From: Clostridia bacterium
Lineage (GTDB): Bacteria; Bacillota; Clostridia; Oscillospirales; Acutalibacteraceae
Assembly: GCA_017621885.1 (NCBI GenBank)
Contig: JAGASD010000040.1
Coordinates: forward strand, 86,335-150,334
Length of the DNA stretch: 64,000 nucleotides
Direction: 5' to 3'
The notes under the pieces are model-generated. The model saw only the letters and a list, made by a program, of their open reading frames with translations. It ran no database searches and was not told the origin of the DNA. Positions 1 through 8,686 of the stretch are shown here, piece by piece (within the stretch, counting starts at the first letter, position 1; the number at the start of each line of letters is the position of its first letter). Position numbers and translations under genes: made by a program.

Positions 1-1080
1 TACATACTCGCAGAATGTAAACAAATCTTTTATTTCAAGCTTTGTGCCGTCGTCAAGAATCACATTGCCGTGCCAATTGCCGTATACCTGATGGCAATTC
101 ATTCTGCCCACCTTAAAATCAACGTCCAAATGATTGTCAAGGGTGGGCTTCATTGTCATATTGAATCTGCCGTCCTCGGATATAAATTCCCAAGGCTCAA
201 GAAATCTGCCTTTGGGGAATTTTTTAACATCCACAGCACCGATTTTGTGTATCTTTCCGTCATAAAAAATGCAGGTTTCTGTTGCGTTGCTCTCATTCCC
301 GATTGCCCAGGTTATTTCAAAGCCGAAAAGGTGCTTTTTGCCCTTTTCATCGGTTATATACTGACTGCCGCTGCCCCAGTACCACACCATTTCATGTACT
401 GTATTAACCCTGCCCCAATCGAGTGAGCAAAATGCTTTATCCTTTGAAAATTCATACACGTAATCACCAAATTTAAACTTACCGCCGCAGGGCATACAAA
501 GCTGTTTTGTGGTCATAAAATATTTCGTTTTATCTTCATCAAAGGGAAAAACCGTGGTGATGCTTTCCAGCCCCTCGGGTATTTCCATAACCGCTTCAAC
601 CTCAACGGGCTTACCTTTAAAAGCGCCCTTGTAAAAAAGTGTGCGCTCATTTTCCTTTGTATTAAAATCGAACTCCGTTTTGCCTATTTTATCACGAAAA
701 CGGCTTGGCACATCGGGTATTGAATGAGAAACGTGCTTATTCGCACCTAAAAAATATTGCACCGAATCGCAGATAACCTCTCCCGTTTTAAGGTTAACGA
801 GCTTTGCCGCCACATATCCGCCTATATTGATATTTGCAAAGCTCACAAGAATCTGCATTTCATCATCAAAAATAGTATAAAAATCCCATTCCTTTCGGCT
901 TATGATTCCCTTTTTCACATAATCTCTGTTATACTCAAAAATATTTTTTCTTGCCCAGCCCTTTGCAAGCAAAGTCCCGTCGGGAGCGAGCAAGGGTGTA
1001 GGCTCGGTATATTCAATCTGCTTTGACTTTTCCCTCCAATCCTTAAAGGGTTTGTAGGTTCTTTTCATTTCTTCGTTCAT
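1..1080 (-). CDS. DUF2804 family protein (C-terminus cut by window edge)
   Basis: The minus frame is open from an ATG at 1080 to base 1 without a stop, giving 360 codons. The product is rich in aromatic residues and has the beta-rich layout of DUF2804 proteins, for example CSLDWGR, VWYWGSGS and FGFEITW in the middle and DLFTFCEYV at the edge. DUF2804 proteins are about 330-370 residues, so only a few residues should be missing. The family has a lipocalin/AttH-like fold and no established reaction; a lipid-related role is only a guess. The plus-strand ORFs over it are shadows. The family call is from remembered family features, not a search. Confidence 0.75.
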   Translation of the reverse strand, partial: MNEEMKRTYKPFKDWREKSKQIEYTEPTPLLAPDGTLLAKGWARKNIFEYNRDYVKKGIISRKEWDFYTIFDDEMQILVSFANINIGGYVAAKLVNLKTGEVICDSVQYFLGANKHVSHSIPDVPSRFRDKIGKTEFDFNTKENERTLFYKGAFKGKPVEVEAVMEIPEGLESITTVFPFDEDKTKYFMTTKQLCMPCGGKFKFGDYVYEFSKDKAFCSLDWGRVNTVHEMVWYWGSGSQYITDEKGKKHLFGFEITWAIGNESNATETCIFYDGKIHKIGAVDVKKFPKGRFLEPWEFISEDGRFNMTMKPTLDNHLDVDFKVGRMNCHQVYGNWHGNVILDDGTKLEIKDLFTFCEYV

Positions 1081-1175
1081 TTATACACCTCACAAAATCA
1101 AAACGGAAATTGTAAATCAAATAAATTCTACATATTCTTTACCGGAAGCCATTTCCCACCGCATTAAATCGGAAT

Positions 1176-1667
1176 CTATAAAGCTCTATAATAAGGACAA
1201 ATATCTTCAAAATATCCGTCTTTCATACGAAAGCCTTTTGGTATTGTTCCTAATTGAATAAAGCCAAGACGTTCATATAAATGCCTTGCATGTATATTTT
1301 TCGCAACAACTGCATTAAATTGCAACACAGAAAACCCGTGTTCACGCCCTTTTTCAATACAATCCGACACCAGCTTTTCTCCTATATGCAAGCCTCTGCT
1401 ATGAGAACGCACTGCATAGCTTGCGTTACAGATATGACCGCATCTTCCGATATTGTTCGGATGTAAAATATACAGTCCGCATATTTTCTCTGTTTCAGTA
1501 TCAACTGCAACACCCGTATAGGTTTGCTCTGCAAAAAAATCAGCACCGCTTTCAAGAGTCAGGAATTCTTCTTGGGGAAAGGCATTACCCTCCTCAACGA
1601 TTTCATTCCATATTTCTATCATCGCGCACAAATCTTTTTCTTCATATTTGCGTATTACTATTCCCAC
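1176..1667 (-). CDS. GNAT family N-acetyltransferase
   Basis: This 163-residue protein is the length of a single GNAT domain, which moves an acetyl group from acetyl-CoA to an amine. The acetyl-CoA loop is visible near residues 88-96 (RSHSRGLHIGEKL). The C-terminal motif NIHARHLYERLGF, typical of the last helix and strand of the fold, follows near residues 124-136. The start is GTG, with GAGGTAAAAGAA just upstream. The substrate cannot be read from the sequence. It stands alone between the DUF2804 gene and a repeat-rich gap. Confidence 0.88.
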   Translation of the reverse strand: MGIVIRKYEEKDLCAMIEIWNEIVEEGNAFPQEEFLTLESGADFFAEQTYTGVAVDTETEKICGLYILHPNNIGRCGHICNASYAVRSHSRGLHIGEKLVSDCIEKGREHGFSVLQFNAVVAKNIHARHLYERLGFIQLGTIPKGFRMKDGYFEDICPYYRAL

Positions 1668-1715
1668 TTCTTTTACCTCGTCAAATTGGAATTTGTATAA
1701 ATAAAATTAAATAGT

Positions 1716-1742
1716 CGCCAGACGCCAGACGCCAGACGCCAG
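1716..1742. repeat. Heptanucleotide tandem array (CGCCAGA), arm 1
   Basis: Four tandem units read CGCCAGA, CGCCAGA, CGCCAGA and CGCCAG with an exact 7-bp period. Read on the minus strand they are CTGG-start heptads. They face a second four-unit CTGGNNN array at 1826-1853, so transcripts through both could pair CCAG with CTGG. Confidence 0.9.
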
Positions 1743-1825
1743 TTTTCGAAACAGAAATTGAGTCGTTCTAAATACTTTTAGTTTTGTTTAAACAAATTAA
1801 GAAGAATAAAGCTGTTGTTCCAATG

Positions 1826-1853
1826 CTGGTAGCTGGAGACTGGCAACTGGTAG
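1826..1853. repeat. Heptanucleotide array (CTGGNNN x4), arm 2
   Basis: Four heptads are seen, CTGGTAG, CTGGAGA, CTGGCAA and CTGGTAG. Each starts with CTGG, the reverse complement of the CCAG in the array at 1716-1742. The same unit number and period in both arms suggests one interrupted inverted repeat. Confidence 0.85.
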
Positions 1854-1911
1854 CTTCACAAATTTTTATTTATCACATTGATTATATCATTCTCACAACA
1901 GAAAAACAACA

Positions 1912-1947
1912 CCCCGTAATGAGTGGTTTACATCTCTCATTATGGGG
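1912..1947 (-). terminator. Rho-independent terminator of the histidine phosphatase gene
   Basis: A 12-bp stem (CCCCGTAATGAG with CTCATTATGGGG) lies just beyond the stop of the gene at 1998-2609. The minus strand then reads TGTTGTTTTTC and the plus strand ends in TTTTTT, so it may work both ways. Confidence 0.75.
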
Positions 1948-1997
1948 TTATCGGTTTTTTAAATCAGAATTTTACAGATTTGCATTAAAAAGGCTGT

Positions 1998-2609
1998 TTA
2001 TTCATTAACAGAGCGAAGCACTGCGTTACCGTCGCGACAAAATTCTACAACGGAGATTGAAATATTATCAAGCGAAAATCTGAAAACGTGCGGTTTAACT
2101 CCCAAGGCTGTGGGAATAAGGTATTCGAGAAAGCCATGGTGACTGAAAACCGCAACACAATCACCGTATGAAAATCTGTTTTTTATGTAAGAAATCACTT
2201 TTTCTGCGCGGATAACATTATCCTCAAAAGCCTCACAACCGAAATCATAATTTTCTGTGCCGAAAAGCTTTTCGCACATTTTAGTGTTTTTATAATATCT
2301 CTTCAGGTATTCTTCATTGCAACCGTAATAACCGGGTGTACAGCCACATTCCACAAGCTCGGGGCAGATTTCAAGCAAGGGCTTGTCAGGCTTTGCGCTG
2401 CAAACGCCAACAGCCGTTTTAAAGCTGCGCAGCAAAGAGCTGGTAATATATGCATCTATCGGAACATCTTTGAGCTTTTCACCTAACTCAATGCACTGTT
2501 TTTCACCTTTTGCGGTCAACTCCCCATCACTGGGGTCACGGTCACCGATGTCTTTATAATCTGTTTCGGCGTGCCTTATAAAAATTATTTTTAAAGTGTC
2601 GTTTTTCAT
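1998..2609 (-). CDS. Histidine phosphatase family protein (phosphoglycerate-mutase-like)
   Basis: The 203-residue protein has the signature RHAE at residues 12-15, where the His is the phospho-acceptor of this family. A second conserved His lies in FSHHGFLEYL near residue 155. These cytoplasmic enzymes remove phosphate from small metabolites or proteins; the substrate is not predictable here. The gene is monocistronic, with a strong hairpin after the stop and a separate upstream region. Confidence 0.88.
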   Translation of the reverse strand: MKNDTLKIIFIRHAETDYKDIGDRDPSDGELTAKGEKQCIELGEKLKDVPIDAYITSSLLRSFKTAVGVCSAKPDKPLLEICPELVECGCTPGYYGCNEEYLKRYYKNTKMCEKLFGTENYDFGCEAFEDNVIRAEKVISYIKNRFSYGDCVAVFSHHGFLEYLIPTALGVKPHVFRFSLDNISISVVEFCRDGNAVLRSVNE

Positions 2610-2828
2610 ATTTTCACCTTTTGATTTTTATTTACAATGGTCATTATATCATATGATAAAAATAAATTGCAATATATATGGATGTTGTAACATTATTAAA
2701 TTAAACTATTATTTTTTCCACATCGCACAGTTTTTTCGGTATGTATTCAATCAACCAATACAAGAAATGTATAATATGTATTATATGTATAATATGTTAA
2801 TAACTTGATAAAAAGGTATTAATATAAA

Positions 2829-2866
2829 AACAGCATTAATCGGCTTAATTTCCGATTAACGCTGTT
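2829..2866 (-). terminator. Terminator of the XRE regulator gene
   Basis: The stem AACAGC-ATTAATCGG pairs with CCGATTAAC-GCTGTT right after the stop of the 2871-4145 gene. T-rich flanks are present on both sides. Confidence 0.7.
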
Positions 2867-2870
2867 ATTT

Positions 2871-4145
2871 TTAATCTGTAACCCGACACACATAAACGTA
2901 ATGCTCGTCAAAATCGTCATATTCTTTATCCTCGAGTAAAACGCTTGAATCGGTATAGTTTTCCACAAGCCAGAGATATTGATTCCCTGCATCATCCTCA
3001 AACAACTGCACCATATTATCCTGCTTTAATTGTTCACGGTTTGAAAGTCCGTCAGTTCTTGTTGATTCCCACACTGTTGCGCCGAAAATCTCAACGGGGT
3101 AAGCATTTTCGGGTAAAGCAGCTAGCCTTACATAAACATTATCGTTATATGTAATTGTAGAATAATCCATTGCAACTAAATAGGGCTTATCTGAATCTAC
3201 CGTAAATACCGAAAACACAAAACAATCCAGTAACAAATATATTATAAATATAAGTATTACTGCAAGAAACCCACTGAGACATCCCAACTTTTTACCATTA
3301 TGACGCTTTACAGATTTTGCTTTATGTTGGTCTGCATTGATAATATTCTTTTTCAATATATGGGGTTTACATAAATGCTTGAAATAAAGTCCGCGCAACG
3401 GATAGGAAAGAAGCATTGTAATAAAATCCATACCGGCATCAGATTGCAAGCCTAATTTTCGATATTTCTTTATAACCTCTTTGCTGTTTTTTCCTTTCGT
3501 ATTGAGTAGCTCGACTTGAGCTCCCTCTCTACAGACAATTTTAGGATAAATTATCTGAAATTCACGGTATGTCATTGCTTTATCGCCCAAATCAAAACTG
3601 TCAAGCTCTATGCTAAAAAATGATTCAGGAACAACATTTGAAATTTTGTATACACAGTCTGCTTGTAAAATCAAAGTTTTTTCTTCAATAAGCGTTTTTT
3701 GGGCAAACTTCAGCATTATGCGTTCTTTAATACTTGTTGCAGGCTCTTTTGCCGCTTCATCAAATGCAGAAAGAGTGTTATCACTCAACATCTCACCCGT
3801 AATCTTTGCAATTAATGTATCAGATGTAATCTCAACCCACGTACATTCATCCGCTCTTATTAAATACAGCTTACCATTTATATCAAGGTGCATAATATCA
3901 CAAAAATTATTCTGCACACAAACTCTTGTAACACCATCTTTACTTGCGTAAAAAATATTTTCAACACTTGTGTCTAATGCATCTGCAAGTTTTTCAAAAG
4001 TATCAATACGAGGGAACGCCTGACCATTTTCCCATTTTGAAACAGCCTTGTCAGAAACATCAAGAATTTTTGCAAGCTCTGCCTGTGTCATATTATGCTC
4101 TTCACGGAGTTTGCAAATATAATTGCCGAATTTGTAGTTGTTCAC
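2871..4145 (-). CDS. XRE-family HTH regulator with a membrane segment
   Basis: Residues about 5-60 form an XRE/Cro helix-turn-helix (LREEHNMTQAELAKILDVSD followed by AVSKWENG). A 230-residue domain of unknown family follows. One hydrophobic segment lies near residues 290-312 (GFLAVILIFIIYLLLDCFVF), and about 100 residues come after it, probably outside the cell. The layout, DNA-binding head and membrane anchor, suggests a one-component sensor. The ligand and targets are unknown. The gene is monocistronic, with its own terminator. Confidence 0.8.
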   Translation of the reverse strand: MNNYKFGNYICKLREEHNMTQAELAKILDVSDKAVSKWENGQAFPRIDTFEKLADALDTSVENIFYASKDGVTRVCVQNNFCDIMHLDINGKLYLIRADECTWVEITSDTLIAKITGEMLSDNTLSAFDEAAKEPATSIKERIMLKFAQKTLIEEKTLILQADCVYKISNVVPESFFSIELDSFDLGDKAMTYREFQIIYPKIVCREGAQVELLNTKGKNSKEVIKKYRKLGLQSDAGMDFITMLLSYPLRGLYFKHLCKPHILKKNIINADQHKAKSVKRHNGKKLGCLSGFLAVILIFIIYLLLDCFVFSVFTVDSDKPYLVAMDYSTITYNDNVYVRLAALPENAYPVEIFGATVWESTRTDGLSNREQLKQDNMVQLFEDDAGNQYLWLVENYTDSSVLLEDKEYDDFDEHYVYVCRVTD

Positions 4146-4261
4146 GTAACCACCTCAAAAAAATTATAGCAAATCCCCTGAAAACTTCAACAAAATCCGT
4201 GTAGAATTAAAGTAGAAATTAAAAAACCATTAATTTCAGACGTATTAAGTGTGTTTTGCTT

Positions 4262-4345
4262 TATTTCTTACCTGAAATTCAATAATATCCCCAAATTTTA
4301 AATAGTGAATAAATATAAATTCCGCCCACCAAAGTGGACGGAACT
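4262..4345. repeat. Degenerate copy of the 150-bp intergenic repeat, with hairpin
   Basis: It carries TTTCTTACCTGAAATT and AAATAGTGAATAA, then a hairpin TTCCGCCCAC-CAAA-GTGGACGGAA at 4320-4343. These modules recur in the fuller copies at 7957 and 8525. The hairpin lies just after the stop of the next minus-strand gene and probably terminates it. Confidence 0.6.
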
Positions 4346-4350
4346 AAATA

Positions 4351-4686
4351 TTATTGTAATCGGGAATTGAAATTTGTCAAAAACATCACTAAAAAAGTAA
4401 TTACAGGTAAAACTGTCGTTAAAATATTCAAGACATTTGCACCATCTGTATTTTCGTGTTTTTTACTGACAATTGCCATAAATATTATTGATAATAAAAG
4501 TAAAATCGGCACAGCAAAAATACCTGAATACAGAAAAATAACGAAAAAATCAAATATACTAAACCAAAAACGGCTTAAATCGACAGGCAAAAGAATCATT
4601 ACATATTCAATCAGCATTATAGCCGACCAAATAATCGTGATAGTGCAGAAAATGTTTTTAACAACAAGAATGGGCTTTTTCTTCAT
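4351..4686 (-). CDS. Small multi-pass membrane protein, unknown
   Basis: The likely start is the ATG at 4686, preceded by AGAGGTGATTATT, rather than the upstream ATG at 4716 that has no Shine-Dalgarno. The 111-residue product begins MKKKPILVVKNIF. It has three hydrophobic stretches, near residues 8-33, 40-72 and 85-103, with a short charged loop between the last two (SKKHENTDGA). I do not recognise the family. A hairpin follows the stop. Confidence 0.65.
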   Translation of the reverse strand: MKKKPILVVKNIFCTITIIWSAIMLIEYVMILLPVDLSRFWFSIFDFFVIFLYSGIFAVPILLLLSIIFMAIVSKKHENTDGANVLNILTTVLPVITFLVMFLTNFNSRLQ

Positions 4687-4797
4687 AATAATCACCTCTT
4701 GACTACAATATATCAAAGCAACATTATGAATTCATTTAAATGTAATTTTTGTACCGAATTTTGTAATAAATGACGCACCGAGTAAAATCAGAGACAT

Positions 4798-5283
4798 TTA
4801 CACACCAAAAATCACATAGTCCTCTGCTGTACGGTCTTTTGAAATATAACTGCTTTTTGAAAGTCCGTTTTTATTTTCTTTATAAGCCTTGAGAATTTCT
4901 CGGCTCATATTTGTTAAATCTTCTCTCGATAGTGCTTCATCTGCACTCAAAAGCAAAACCTCGCTGTTTTCGTAGCCGTCCGACTCAGGCTCGCCCGATA
5001 CATAATCTGCAGTGAAAACCGCACACCATTGTTCTGACTTGAATTGCATTGAATACAGCTCTTTGGCTCTGCAGTGAACACTCGTTTCTTCAAAAATCTC
5101 TCTTTCGATAGCTGTTGTTGGTAATTCATTTTCTTTAACATATCCACCGGGCAACAAAATTCTATCCTTTGCCGTGCCGTAAGTATGGCGCACAAGCAGA
5201 ATCTTATTATCAATTTCAACAATACCGCAGACAGCGAAGGTTTTGTGGTTATAGGTTGTTTTATCTTTTTTCAAAAAGCTCAT
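4798..5283 (-). CDS. Nudix hydrolase
   Basis: The Nudix box is clear at residues 46-69: GGYVKEN-E, seven residues, then REIFEETS, close to GX5EX7REUXEEXGU. The usual Gly near the end is Ser here. Enzymes of this fold cut nucleoside diphosphates linked to another group and use the glutamates to bind Mg2+. At 161 residues it is a single domain; the substrate is unknown. It lies downstream of the phosphotransferase gene on the same strand. Confidence 0.88.
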   Translation of the reverse strand: MSFLKKDKTTYNHKTFAVCGIVEIDNKILLVRHTYGTAKDRILLPGGYVKENELPTTAIEREIFEETSVHCRAKELYSMQFKSEQWCAVFTADYVSGEPESDGYENSEVLLLSADEALSREDLTNMSREILKAYKENKNGLSKSSYISKDRTAEDYVIFGV

Positions 5284-5338
5284 TTAAAGTTTTATACTCC
5301 TTCGTGAATGAATTATTTCTTCACAGTCCAAAATGCAC

Positions 5339-6280
5339 CTATATTTTATAATCCGGCTTTTTCATTTCTTTTTTCAATCGTGCATTATTTAAATCTTCCC
5401 ACAACGGCATTATAAGACCGCCTTTTAGCCTCATTGCCGCTTCGTGCATGGAAGCGTAATAAGCAACTCTGAAATCAGTGAATTTTGACGTTGTGCTTTT
5501 ACTTTTATATGTTTCATACAGACCGTAGGCATCGCCCCACATATTGCGTAATTGAAACAAATCATATTCTCTGTCTGCCCAAATGCTACCGCAAGGGTCT
5601 ATGAATGCCGTAAGCTCTAAAGTTTTTGGGTCAACCATTATGTTCATTATATTAAGGTCAGCGTGAATAAGCACAGGCTTTTTGTTTTCTTCGGGTAAGT
5701 TATTGAAAAGTTCAGTTGCTTCTGTAAGGAGCTGTAATTTCTTTTTGCTGAACTTTCCGTTGTTTGATAATTCTTTCAATGCAGCAAGCCACGGCTCCTG
5801 CTTTTCTTTTTTATAGTATTCACGCCAGGTATCATACTTTGGGTTTAACAAATCCCCGAATTTGTCATTTGTAACACTGTGCCATTGGAGCATTCCCGAA
5901 ACGACATCATCGGCAAATTTTTGTTTTTGGTGCTTGCCTTTTAATAAAAATGCAGGGCTTAATGCATTCTGACCGGGGCAAAAGCTCATAGCTAAAATTG
6001 CTGCATCTTCATCCTCATAAGTAAAAAGAACCTCAGGCATTTTTACACTTGTATTCTCCGACAGAAGTTTAAGCTGTTCAGCTTCTTCATATTGCGAGCC
6101 CTGTACTCGGTAAGCTTTGACAGCAATAGTTTCTCCATCGGAAAGTACAGCCTTATAAACTCTGCCAAAGCTTCCTCCGCCAATAAATTTAAGCTTATCC
6201 ACATTTTTATTCAGCTTTTTTGAAATAATCTCGGGTAAAAAGGGTAATAAGTGTTTATCGCTATTATCAAGAATTTTCAT
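5339..6280 (-). CDS. Aminoglycoside/choline-kinase-like phosphotransferase
   Basis: This 313-residue protein has a kinase-like fold. It shows a glycine loop GGGSFGRVYKA near residue 34, a Brenner motif HADLNIMNIM near residue 206, and an IDPCG motif standing for the Mg2+-binding DFG-like site. Such enzymes phosphorylate small hydroxylated molecules, including aminoglycosides and macrolides. No particular substrate is supported, so a resistance role should not be assumed. The start overlaps the stop of the upstream hydrolase gene by 4 bases, so the two are translationally coupled. Confidence 0.82.
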   Translation of the reverse strand: MKILDNSDKHLLPFLPEIISKKLNKNVDKLKFIGGGSFGRVYKAVLSDGETIAVKAYRVQGSQYEEAEQLKLLSENTSVKMPEVLFTYEDEDAAILAMSFCPGQNALSPAFLLKGKHQKQKFADDVVSGMLQWHSVTNDKFGDLLNPKYDTWREYYKKEKQEPWLAALKELSNNGKFSKKKLQLLTEATELFNNLPEENKKPVLIHADLNIMNIMVDPKTLELTAFIDPCGSIWADREYDLFQLRNMWGDAYGLYETYKSKSTTSKFTDFRVAYYASMHEAAMRLKGGLIMPLWEDLNNARLKKEMKKPDYKI

Positions 6281-7206
6281 TTTATATCCTCCATTATTCT
6301 CTGCTTTACAAGTTTATACGCTTCTTTACTTTCGGGCAGAAAAGAAAACAACTGAAAACAATGGCACATACCCTCAAATTTGTAAAGCTTAACATCAATA
6401 TTTACCTTTTTCATTTTATCATATACTCTGTCGCTGTCGCTTTCATCCAGCTCTGCAGTTCCGCATATCAACGTTACCTTTGGGAATTTTTCAAAGCTCC
6501 CGAACAATGGTGAAATATAGGGTGAGGTTCTGTCAACATTCAGAACATACTTGGATATTCTTCTGAGCAAATGAAGATTATCTTCTACTTTTTTGTGCTT
6601 TGCGATTCCATAAAACGGATCGGTATATGCATTTGTTATTTTAGAATCTCCGCTTGAGGTTGCATCTGCCCATAATGAAAAGCAAACAATGTGGCCGGGT
6701 AAGGGATAATTGTTATCTCTGAGCCAAAGGCAAGATGTCATAGCCAATGTGGCGCCTGCACTGTCACCAATAACTATAATATCCGAATTGTTTGTTCCCC
6801 CGTCTAATAAATGCAAATATATTTTCACAACATCGTGCATCTGAGACGGGAGCTGATGCTCGGGGAATCTTCCGTAGTCTGCATTGATTACCGTTGCACC
6901 GCAGAACATATTACTGTATTTCTCGGCAAGCCTGCGGTAGAAATCATTCAATTCAATTTTAAATCCGCCGCCGTGAATCATTAATATAACTTTTTCAGTA
7001 CGGCAATTTTTATTAACAACTTTTTCGTACTTTACACCTTCAACACTGTGCTTTGTATATATAAAGTTCTTTGAGGGTTTGTATCTTGTTTTTTTATCTT
7101 TTGTCAGTTTAGATGCATTGTCAGATAATTTTGAACTGTCAGATAACGGCGAATGAAAAATCATTCGCAATATTGCCATAAAAATTTTTGAAGTTACAGA
7201 CTGCAT
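6277..7206 (-). CDS. Alpha/beta hydrolase (HSL-type esterase)
   Basis: The 309-residue protein shows the oxyanion motif HGGG (MIHGGGFKIE) and the nucleophile elbow GDSAGAT. A late Asp lies in AELDESD and a late His in GMCHCFQ, completing a Ser-Asp-His triad of the hormone-sensitive-lipase family. It likely cleaves an ester or amide of a small molecule in the cytoplasm; the N-terminus has a weak hydrophobic stretch but no clear signal peptide. It is the first gene of a two-gene operon with the phosphotransferase, which overlaps it by 4 bases. The pairing may mark modification of one small molecule, which is inference. Confidence 0.85.
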   Translation of the reverse strand: MQSVTSKIFMAILRMIFHSPLSDSSKLSDNASKLTKDKKTRYKPSKNFIYTKHSVEGVKYEKVVNKNCRTEKVILMIHGGGFKIELNDFYRRLAEKYSNMFCGATVINADYGRFPEHQLPSQMHDVVKIYLHLLDGGTNNSDIIVIGDSAGATLAMTSCLWLRDNNYPLPGHIVCFSLWADATSSGDSKITNAYTDPFYGIAKHKKVEDNLHLLRRISKYVLNVDRTSPYISPLFGSFEKFPKVTLICGTAELDESDSDRVYDKMKKVNIDVKLYKFEGMCHCFQLFSFLPESKEAYKLVKQRIMEDIK

Positions 7207-7313
7207 ACAATCACCCGCCTTTCTAATTCAAATTTTATCACATGACTTTTTAAAATTCAATAATTACTGAATTTTCATATCTGAAACCAAAATAATCACG
7301 GAAAAATAAAACA

Positions 7314-7342
7314 ACCGATAATCTAATAAATAGATTATCGGT
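7314..7342 (-). terminator. Terminator of the second Nudix gene
   Basis: The 12-bp stem ACCGATAATCTA pairs with TAGATTATCGGT. On the minus strand it is followed by TGTTTTATTTTT. It lies 80 bases after the stop of the 7423-7884 gene. Confidence 0.7.
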
Positions 7343-7422
7343 CTCAAAAAAGTGTTTATGTTAAATTGTCGTCGGCTATAATGGTGTTTTTTTACTATTG
7401 CAATTAGTGTGCTGAGGTTATA

Positions 7423-7884
7423 TTATAGTCCGATGTTTCTTTTATCCCCAACATATTTACCTGTATCGGGGAAGTTATTTTTTATTAAATCAACAAATTG
7501 TTGAGCAAATCCGTAATCACACAAATCATTTACATTAACAAACCGAACATCATAGATAGGATTATTTTCTAATTCATTCGACGGCAAGCTAATTTCACCA
7601 CTCGTACTCTTCAAAAGAAACGAAATATGTAATAACGTATTACCTGTTGCTGAAACATCGCAAATATAAAGTAATTTTTCAACCGCAACATCAAGGCCGG
7701 TTTCCTCTTTCATCTCTCGGAAAATTTCTTGTTCAAGAGTTTCTCCACGTTCTAATTTTCCGCCGGGCAACGACCGGTTTCTTTTATCATTAACTTTTTG
7801 TTTTACTAACAATATCTTTTCATCTTCAATTAAAACCCCTGTGACGCGGATTGTAAAAATAAATTTATTGCTTGCATTAATCAT
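7423..7884 (-). CDS. Nudix hydrolase
   Basis: This 153-residue single-domain protein has a textbook Nudix box: GGKLERGE, then seven residues, then REMKEETGL, near residues 41-63. That matches GX5EX7REUXEEXGU fully, unlike the other Nudix protein at 4798. A role in cleaning up nucleotides or processing a nucleoside-diphosphate derivative is expected. The gene stands alone, and the substrate is not predictable. Confidence 0.88.
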   Translation of the reverse strand: MINASNKFIFTIRVTGVLIEDEKILLVKQKVNDKRNRSLPGGKLERGETLEQEIFREMKEETGLDVAVEKLLYICDVSATGNTLLHISFLLKSTSGEISLPSNELENNPIYDVRFVNVNDLCDYGFAQQFVDLIKNNFPDTGKYVGDKRNIGL

Positions 7885-7956
7885 TTTAAATCATCCTTGA
7901 GTTATTTTATCATTCACTCTTCGATGTGTCCAATTTTACTATACAACTTTCACCTC

Positions 7957-8103
7957 TTCACTATTCACTATTACTTCTTACCTTAAATTCCGTTCACTAA
8001 AACTTTTAAGTGAAGAGTGAATAGTTAATAGTGAATAAGTGAAAAAATTCCGCCCACTTTCGTGAACGGAATTTTTTGTCTCTATGTAACGAAAATCAAA
8101 CTG
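7957..8103. repeat. 150-bp intergenic repeat, copy A
   Basis: The copy runs TTCACTATTCACTATTACTTC..., AAGTGAAGAGTGAATAGTTAATAGTGAA, a hairpin ATTCCGCCCAC-TTTC-GTGAACGGAAT (8046-8074), then CTCTATGTAACGAAAATCAAACTGCT. Copy B at 8525 is nearly the same. The TTCACTATT and AATAGTGAA parts are inverted repeats, so the unit can fold on itself. It ends just before the stop of the 8116 gene. Confidence 0.85.
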
Positions 8104-8115
8104 CTAAAAGTCAAT

Positions 8116-8481
8116 TCATTTCATATTTTCTTTTGCGGTGGTGATGGATGCAATTAACATCTTTTTAATTTCAATACATTTTTCTTGTATTTCTTTGTTA
8201 TTGTAATATCCACCATCTATTAAAAGCTCAATCCAATACTCTGTTTCGTAACATTCTTTTAAAGCTATTTGTAGCTTTGATACAAAATCAGCTTTACTAT
8301 GTGCATAAAAAGCTTCTCGAATATTTGCACCAATACTTGTGCCTGAACGAATAAATTGATTTATTAATACACCCTCACACTTAGTTGCTCGTAATTCCTT
8401 ACAAACCTTTAAAACCTCAAGTGCAAATGCTTTAGATTTATTAATTAAAGGGCTTTCCTTCGTAAGATTACCACCTTTCAC
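8116..8481 (-). CDS. Four-helix-bundle protein (S23/Avd-like)
   Basis: The 121-residue protein has the hallmarks of the 23S rRNA-intervening-sequence / Avd-like four-helix family: RSGTSIGANIREA near residues 48-60 and a helical tail with YWIELLIDGGY. These proteins are basic bundles that bind nucleic acid or partner proteins, but the in vivo role is mostly unknown. The start is doubtful: the GTG at 8481 overlaps an AAAGGTGG Shine-Dalgarno that could serve a rarer start further in. It lies between two near-identical 150-bp repeats, an arrangement that suggests movement or duplication as a unit. Confidence 0.8.
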   Translation of the reverse strand: MKGGNLTKESPLINKSKAFALEVLKVCKELRATKCEGVLINQFIRSGTSIGANIREAFYAHSKADFVSKLQIALKECYETEYWIELLIDGGYYNNKEIQEKCIEIKKMLIASITTAKENMK

Positions 8482-8524
8482 AAATATATTGTAACAACAT
8501 TAACTACATTTGACAATATAGTTA

Positions 8525-8672
8525 TTCACTATTCACTCTTACTTCTTACCTGAAATTGCGTTCACGAAAACTATTTTAGTGAAGAGTGAATAGTTAATAG
8601 TGAACAAGTAAAAAATTCCGTCCACTTTCGTGAACGGAATTTTTTGGCTCTATGTAACGAAAATCAAACTGC
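8525..8672. repeat. 150-bp intergenic repeat, copy B
   Basis: Nearly identical to copy A (7957-8103), including the ATTCCGTCCAC-TTTC-GTGAACGGAAT hairpin (8614-8643) and the tail AACGAAAATCAAACTGCT. It lies directly after the stop of the GHKL ATPase gene. Both copies have the same orientation and frame the four-helix-bundle gene. Confidence 0.85.
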
Positions 8673-8686
8673 TTTATTTCAAGTTT

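Larger units (their letters stand above)
1668..1997. other. Gene-free gap with heptanucleotide arrays and a hairpin
   Basis: No credible gene is present. The gap holds two facing 7-bp arrays (1716-1742 and 1826-1853) and a stem-loop at 1912-1947. A plus-strand 74-codon ORF here has no ribosome-binding site and ends inside the next gene's tail, so it is not called. Confidence 0.7.

Noticed and set aside
70-1026. Plus-strand ORFs over the left edge
   Set aside because: The minus frame is open for 360 codons with DUF2804 features; the plus ORFs lack ribosome-binding sites.
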